Assembly: GCA_900547045.1 (NCBI GenBank)
Contig: URFB01000044.1
Location: 1 to 8,627 of the forward strand
Source: an uncultured Mollicutes bacterium
GTDB taxonomy: Bacteria; Bacillota_I; Bacilli_A; Acholeplasmatales; Anaeroplasmataceae
DNA length: 8,627 nt
Direction: 5' to 3'
Positions 6,473 to 8,627 of this stretch are shown here, in pieces (the stretch's first letter is position 1; every line of letters starts with the position of its first letter). The notes under the pieces were generated by a model. That model was given only the letters and a program-made list of their open reading frames with translations. It made no database searches and was not told where the DNA came from. The position numbers and the translations under genes were made by a program.

Positions 6473-6599
6473 ATGCGATTCAATCGCAGGAGAATTATCC
6501 CCCCAAATTCTTCTTGAAGTAAAAGTTATCTATACTTCTTTTCTCCCTTTCACATACTTCAATTTATGAAAAATGACTAGCATTTACTAGTCATTTTTT
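6473..6599 (+). ncRNA. Putative small regulatory RNA with C-rich loop and anti-SD motif (copy 2)
   Basis: This plus-strand candidate is about 125 nt long. Hairpin 1 pairs TGCGAT (6474-6479) with ATCGCA (6483-6488). Hairpin 2 pairs 6488-6496 with 6506-6514 (9 bp, one G-U) and presents the loop ATCCCCCCA, six Cs in a row. Hairpins 1 and 2 meet at 6488. Hairpin 3 pairs GAAGTA (6516-6521) with TACTTC (6533-6538). A longer 8-bp alternative pairs 6514-6521 with 6555-6562. TCTCCCTTTCA (6542-6552), identical to the motif in copy 1 at 94-104, follows in a pyrimidine-rich linker. A strong terminator ends it at 6571-6599. A possible promoter is TTGTAT (6439-6444) with TAATAA or TAATAT at 6462-6470, weaker than that of copy 1. 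It is divergent from the ABC operon and convergent with the helicase. The only ATG-initiated ORF of any length is 14 codons without an SD. Function as an SD-binding RNA is inferred. Confidence 0.5.
6569..6599. terminator. Bidirectional intrinsic terminator (helicase and small RNA 2)
   Basis: AAATGACTAG (6571-6580) pairs perfectly with CTAGTCATTT (6587-6596) around a 6-nt loop. The plus strand runs into eight Ts through 6601. The minus-strand tail has five Ts in all, so it also ends the helicase transcript, whose TAA stop (6602-6600) lies directly before it. Confidence 0.85.
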
Positions 6600-8207
6600 T
6601 TACATTGATTTGGCCTTAGATACCTTAATAATAGTACCGTTATATTCATAGCCCTGAAGCTTCATTAAATAATTATAGCCTTGACGCGTTATTTCTAGGT
6701 CAGTACCTGACTTTCTAATAACGATGTCACCGATATTTTCTTTTCTAACACCAGCAACACGACCCGCTAATGATACTAAAATTTGTGGGCGCAAAAGCTC
6801 CTTCTTACCAATATTTAGGTGAGCATAAACATAATTCTTTTCTTTACCCTTAGTCTCATACTTACGGTCTCTTTCACCCTTTAGACGAGTCTCTGGCTTC
6901 TTCTTTGCAACATAGATTTCTCTATATTCCTTAGATGAAGAATTAAATGACATCGCAATTAGGGCATTAACTAGCTGAGCTGGATCATTATGAAGCTTAG
7001 CAAACTTGTTAATTAAGGCCATATTTGGCTCAATAGGATCCTCTAAATGGCTACAAACATTCTTAAAGTATTCCTGCATACGCGCATGGATAATATCCTC
7101 TTTTGATGGGATAGGCATTTCAATCATCTTAGACTTAGTAAAGCGTTCGATGAAGGAAACCTTTCTTCTTTCAGATTCAGTAGCAAAGGAAATAGAATGT
7201 CCTTCATTTCCCGCACGACCTGTACGACCAATTCTATGGACATATAGCTCATCTTCAAGTGGAAGATCATAGTTGATAATCGCCTCAAGGCCCTTAATAT
7301 CAATTCCACGTGCCGCAACATCGGTACATACTAAAATATTGATATTTCCATCTCTAAATGAGTTCATAACACGGTCACGAACACCCTGCTTTAAATCTCC
7401 GTGTAGGCCATCAACTAAATATTTATTCTTTTGTAATGTTGATACAATTTCATCAACCTTACTCTTTGTATTTGAGAAAATAATACATGAATTAAAGCCA
7501 GAAAGATCAATGATACGAATTAAAAGGTCCATCTTACTTTCACGCTTACAATAATAAACTTCCTGTTTAATAGCCTCTACTGTTAATGTTTTCTTCTTAA
7601 TTACGATATGCTCAGGATTATTTTGATATTGTAACGCAACTCTTTTAATAAAATCCGGCATTGTTGCACTAAATAATACTGTTTGGCGCTCCTTTGGAGT
7701 ATCATGTAAAATGGTTTCAAGATCATCCTGGAAGCCCATCTTAAGCATTTCATCTGCCTCGTCTAGGACAAGATGCTTAAGGTTAGAAAAATCGATTGTC
7801 TTTCTTTCCATGTGGTCAATAATTCTTCCTGGTGTACCAACAATAATTTGAGGACGACCCTTAAGCTCTCTAATTTGTCTTTCATATGATTCTCCACCAT
7901 ATATAGTCGCAATCTTAATGCGACGCTTGAAGGCTAAAAGCTTCTTAAGCTCCTTAGAAACCTGAATTGATAGCTCACGAGTTGGACATAAAATTAGGGT
8001 TTCAAATGGCTTGTCAGTTGTATTAATTAGGGTTGGAATACCATAAGCGAAGGTTTTTCCTGTACCTGTTTGAGCCTGACCAATTAAATCTACTCCGGTA
8101 AGCATTAGCGGAATAGCCGCAGCTTGAATTTCAGATGGCTCAGTAATATTAATCGCCTCTAAAGCATTTAGTATTTCTTCATCATTTATTATATCTTTAA
8201 ATGTCAT
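6600..8207 (-). CDS. deaD: DEAD-box ATP-dependent RNA helicase with DbpA-type RNA-binding domain
   Basis: This 535-residue helicase unwinds short RNA duplexes in ribosome assembly, RNA decay or cold adaptation (family knowledge). All core motifs are present: Q-motif PSEIQ (24-28), Walker A AQTGTGKT (45-52), PTRELS (75-80), TPGR (125-128), DEAD (149-152), SAT (180-182), FSNTK (244-248), CTDVAARGID (294-303) and HRIGRTGR (324-331). Residues 365-430 are a helical spacer, and 437-456 is a basic linker rich in Lys and Arg. Residues about 458-533 match the DbpA/DeaD C-terminal RNA-binding fold (LNIGKKELLRP, then ENIGDIVI). The ATG at 8205-8207 has GAAGGAAG about 7 bases upstream. It is transcribed alone, between its own promoter and terminator. 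The choice between DeaD/CsdA, DbpA/YxiN and CshA names is at family level only. Confidence 0.94.
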   Translation of the reverse strand: MTFKDIINDEEILNALEAINITEPSEIQAAAIPLMLTGVDLIGQAQTGTGKTFAYGIPTLINTTDKPFETLILCPTRELSIQVSKELKKLLAFKRRIKIATIYGGESYERQIRELKGRPQIIVGTPGRIIDHMERKTIDFSNLKHLVLDEADEMLKMGFQDDLETILHDTPKERQTVLFSATMPDFIKRVALQYQNNPEHIVIKKKTLTVEAIKQEVYYCKRESKMDLLIRIIDLSGFNSCIIFSNTKSKVDEIVSTLQKNKYLVDGLHGDLKQGVRDRVMNSFRDGNINILVCTDVAARGIDIKGLEAIINYDLPLEDELYVHRIGRTGRAGNEGHSISFATESERRKVSFIERFTKSKMIEMPIPSKEDIIHARMQEYFKNVCSHLEDPIEPNMALINKFAKLHNDPAQLVNALIAMSFNSSSKEYREIYVAKKKPETRLKGERDRKYETKGKEKNYVYAHLNIGKKELLRPQILVSLAGRVAGVRKENIGDIVIRKSGTDLEITRQGYNYLMKLQGYEYNGTIIKVSKAKSM

Positions 8208-8221
8208 ATTTGCACTTCCTT

Positions 8222-8252
8222 CAAAAAAAAATAGTAGACATTAAAATCTACT
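8222..8252 (-). terminator. Terminator-like attenuator in the helicase leader
   Basis: On the minus strand AGTAGAT (8252-8246) pairs with GTCTACT (8239-8233), seven pairs including one G-U, around a 6-nt loop. One A and nine Ts follow (8231-8223), then the SD GAAGGAAG. The element lies between the helicase promoter (8268-8295) and its start codon. It could therefore stop transcription before the gene, or alter SD access. The stem is short, so termination would be partial. Regulation is inferred; the hairpin and T-tract are plain in the sequence. Confidence 0.5.
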
Positions 8253-8267
8253 TTCAACACCTTAAAA

Positions 8268-8295
8268 ATTATAACATTTTTTTTAGCATTTGCAA
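8268..8295 (-). promoter_or_regulatory. Promoter of the helicase gene
   Basis: On the minus strand a perfect TATAAT (8273-8268) has TTGCAA (8295-8290, four of six matches) 16 bases upstream. Transcription would begin near 8261, giving a leader of about 54 nt that holds the terminator-like hairpin. The region between here and 8330 shows nothing else. Confidence 0.55.
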
Positions 8296-8330
8296 TATAT
8301 AATTACCACTTAGATAATGAAAGCATTTTC

Positions 8331-8359
8331 AAAAAAATAAGGAAGATAAATTCTTCCTC
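8331..8359 (-). terminator. Intrinsic terminator of the zinc-ribbon gene
   Basis: On the minus strand GAGGAAGA (8359-8352) pairs with TCTTCCTT (8346-8339), with one G-U at the base and a 5-nt loop. After one A come seven Ts (8337-8331). It lies four bases after the TAA stop at 8366-8364, separating this gene from the helicase promoter. Confidence 0.75.
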
Positions 8360-8363
8360 ACAT

Positions 8364-8627
8364 TTAATGAATCTTTTGGCAACATGGACAAATAAATTGA
8401 CCGACCTGATTACATTTTGTAATATTTCGGTAATGATATATTGCATCATGCTTAACAAATTCTGTAGGCTTAAAGCCATCAATATTAGTAAGATAATAAT
8501 CTTTATTCGTTTCATTACAATGCTTCTTTGTAATAATCTGTCTACAATGGTAGCAAACATATTCTTCCTCAAGCTTATTATCTAATTTTGTCATTGCTTC
8601 AACACAAAAGGGACAATCACTAAAGCT
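8364..8627 (-). CDS. Cysteine-rich zinc-ribbon protein, 3' part only
   Basis: The last 87 codons of a gene whose start lies beyond the right edge. An ATG at 8594-8592 is in frame, but reading back to the window edge stays open and supplies CPFC eleven to eight codons before it, so that ATG is very unlikely to be the true start. Three CxxC-type knuckles are visible: CPFC at about 8615-8604, CYHC at about 8558-8547, and CPCC near the end (8384-8373). Further Cys and His residues (KKHC, HDAIYHYRN) lie between. This pattern suggests two zinc-binding units: the first pair could form a complete four-Cys ribbon, and the last knuckle plus His/Cys a second. There is no membrane segment. I do not recognise the family; such ribbons often bind nucleic acid or protein, but no function can be assigned. 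Confidence 0.7.
   Translation of the reverse strand, partial: SFSDCPFCVEAMTKLDNKLEEEYVCYHCRQIITKKHCNETNKDYYLTNIDGFKPTEFVKHDAIYHYRNITKCNQVGQFICPCCQKIH

Noticed and set aside
6473..6517. A 14-codon ATG-initiated frame at the start of small RNA 2
   Set aside because: It has no SD, its ATG overlaps the first hairpin, and its codons run through the C6 loop. The pattern is better explained by RNA structure.
7006..7554. Two plus-strand open frames opposite the helicase gene
   Set aside because: They are antisense to conserved helicase motifs, are Ser- and Arg-rich in the manner of reversed coding sequence, and lack ribosome binding sites.
8303..8572. Minus-strand open frame overlapping the zinc-ribbon gene in another frame
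   Set aside because: It runs through the terminator at 8331-8359, and the alternative frame with CxxC knuckles is clearly the coding one.

Overview
The window looks like a piece of chromosome from a low-GC, endospore-forming member of the Bacillota (Firmicutes). It is AT-rich, Shine-Dalgarno (SD) sites of the GGAG/GGTGA type are easy to find, and two sporulation gene sets, spoIIA and spoVA, are recognisable at protein level. All protein genes lie on the minus strand, so the text below reads from the right end to the left end. I see no mobile element, CRISPR array, tRNA or rRNA, and no gene-free stretch longer than about 300 bases.

Right to left: (1) positions 8627-8364 hold the 3' part of a small cysteine-rich zinc-ribbon protein, followed by its own terminator. 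(2) Positions 8207-6600 hold a DEAD-box RNA helicase with a C-terminal DbpA-type RNA-binding domain. It has its own promoter, and a terminator-like hairpin plus U-tract sits between that promoter and the SD. (3) Positions 6379-2914 hold two overlapping ABC exporter half-transporter genes. Their sequence defects are complementary, which marks a heterodimeric exporter with one degenerate and one competent ATP site. They have an extended -10 promoter and a terminator overlapping the last stop codon. (4) Positions 2749-174 hold a tight run of sporulation genes, spoIIAA-spoIIAB-spoVAC-spoVAD-spoVAE. A perfect 0A box (Spo0A site) lies upstream of spoIIAA.

Two things stand out. First, sigF, normally the third gene of the spoIIA operon, is absent: spoIIAB is followed after 48 bases by spoVAC. 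SpoIIAA and SpoIIAB keep the residues needed for the anti-sigma switch (Ser58, the GHKL ATPase motifs, and an arginine matching Arg20 of B. subtilis SpoIIAB), so the sigma factor has probably moved elsewhere rather than the switch having decayed.

Second, the plus strand carries two apparent small RNAs, at about 48-176 and 6473-6599. Each is convergent with a minus-strand gene and shares a bidirectional terminator with it. Each is a chain of hairpins with exposed C-rich stretches, and both carry the identical 11-mer TCTCCCTTTCA, which resembles the anti-SD end of 16S rRNA. They look like paralogous trans-acting regulators that would bind ribosome binding sites.

How it fits together: spoIIA/spoVA would provide forespore sigma control and then dipicolinic acid import. 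The exporter and helicase are separately transcribed housekeeping or stress units, and the small RNAs fill two of the intergenic regions.
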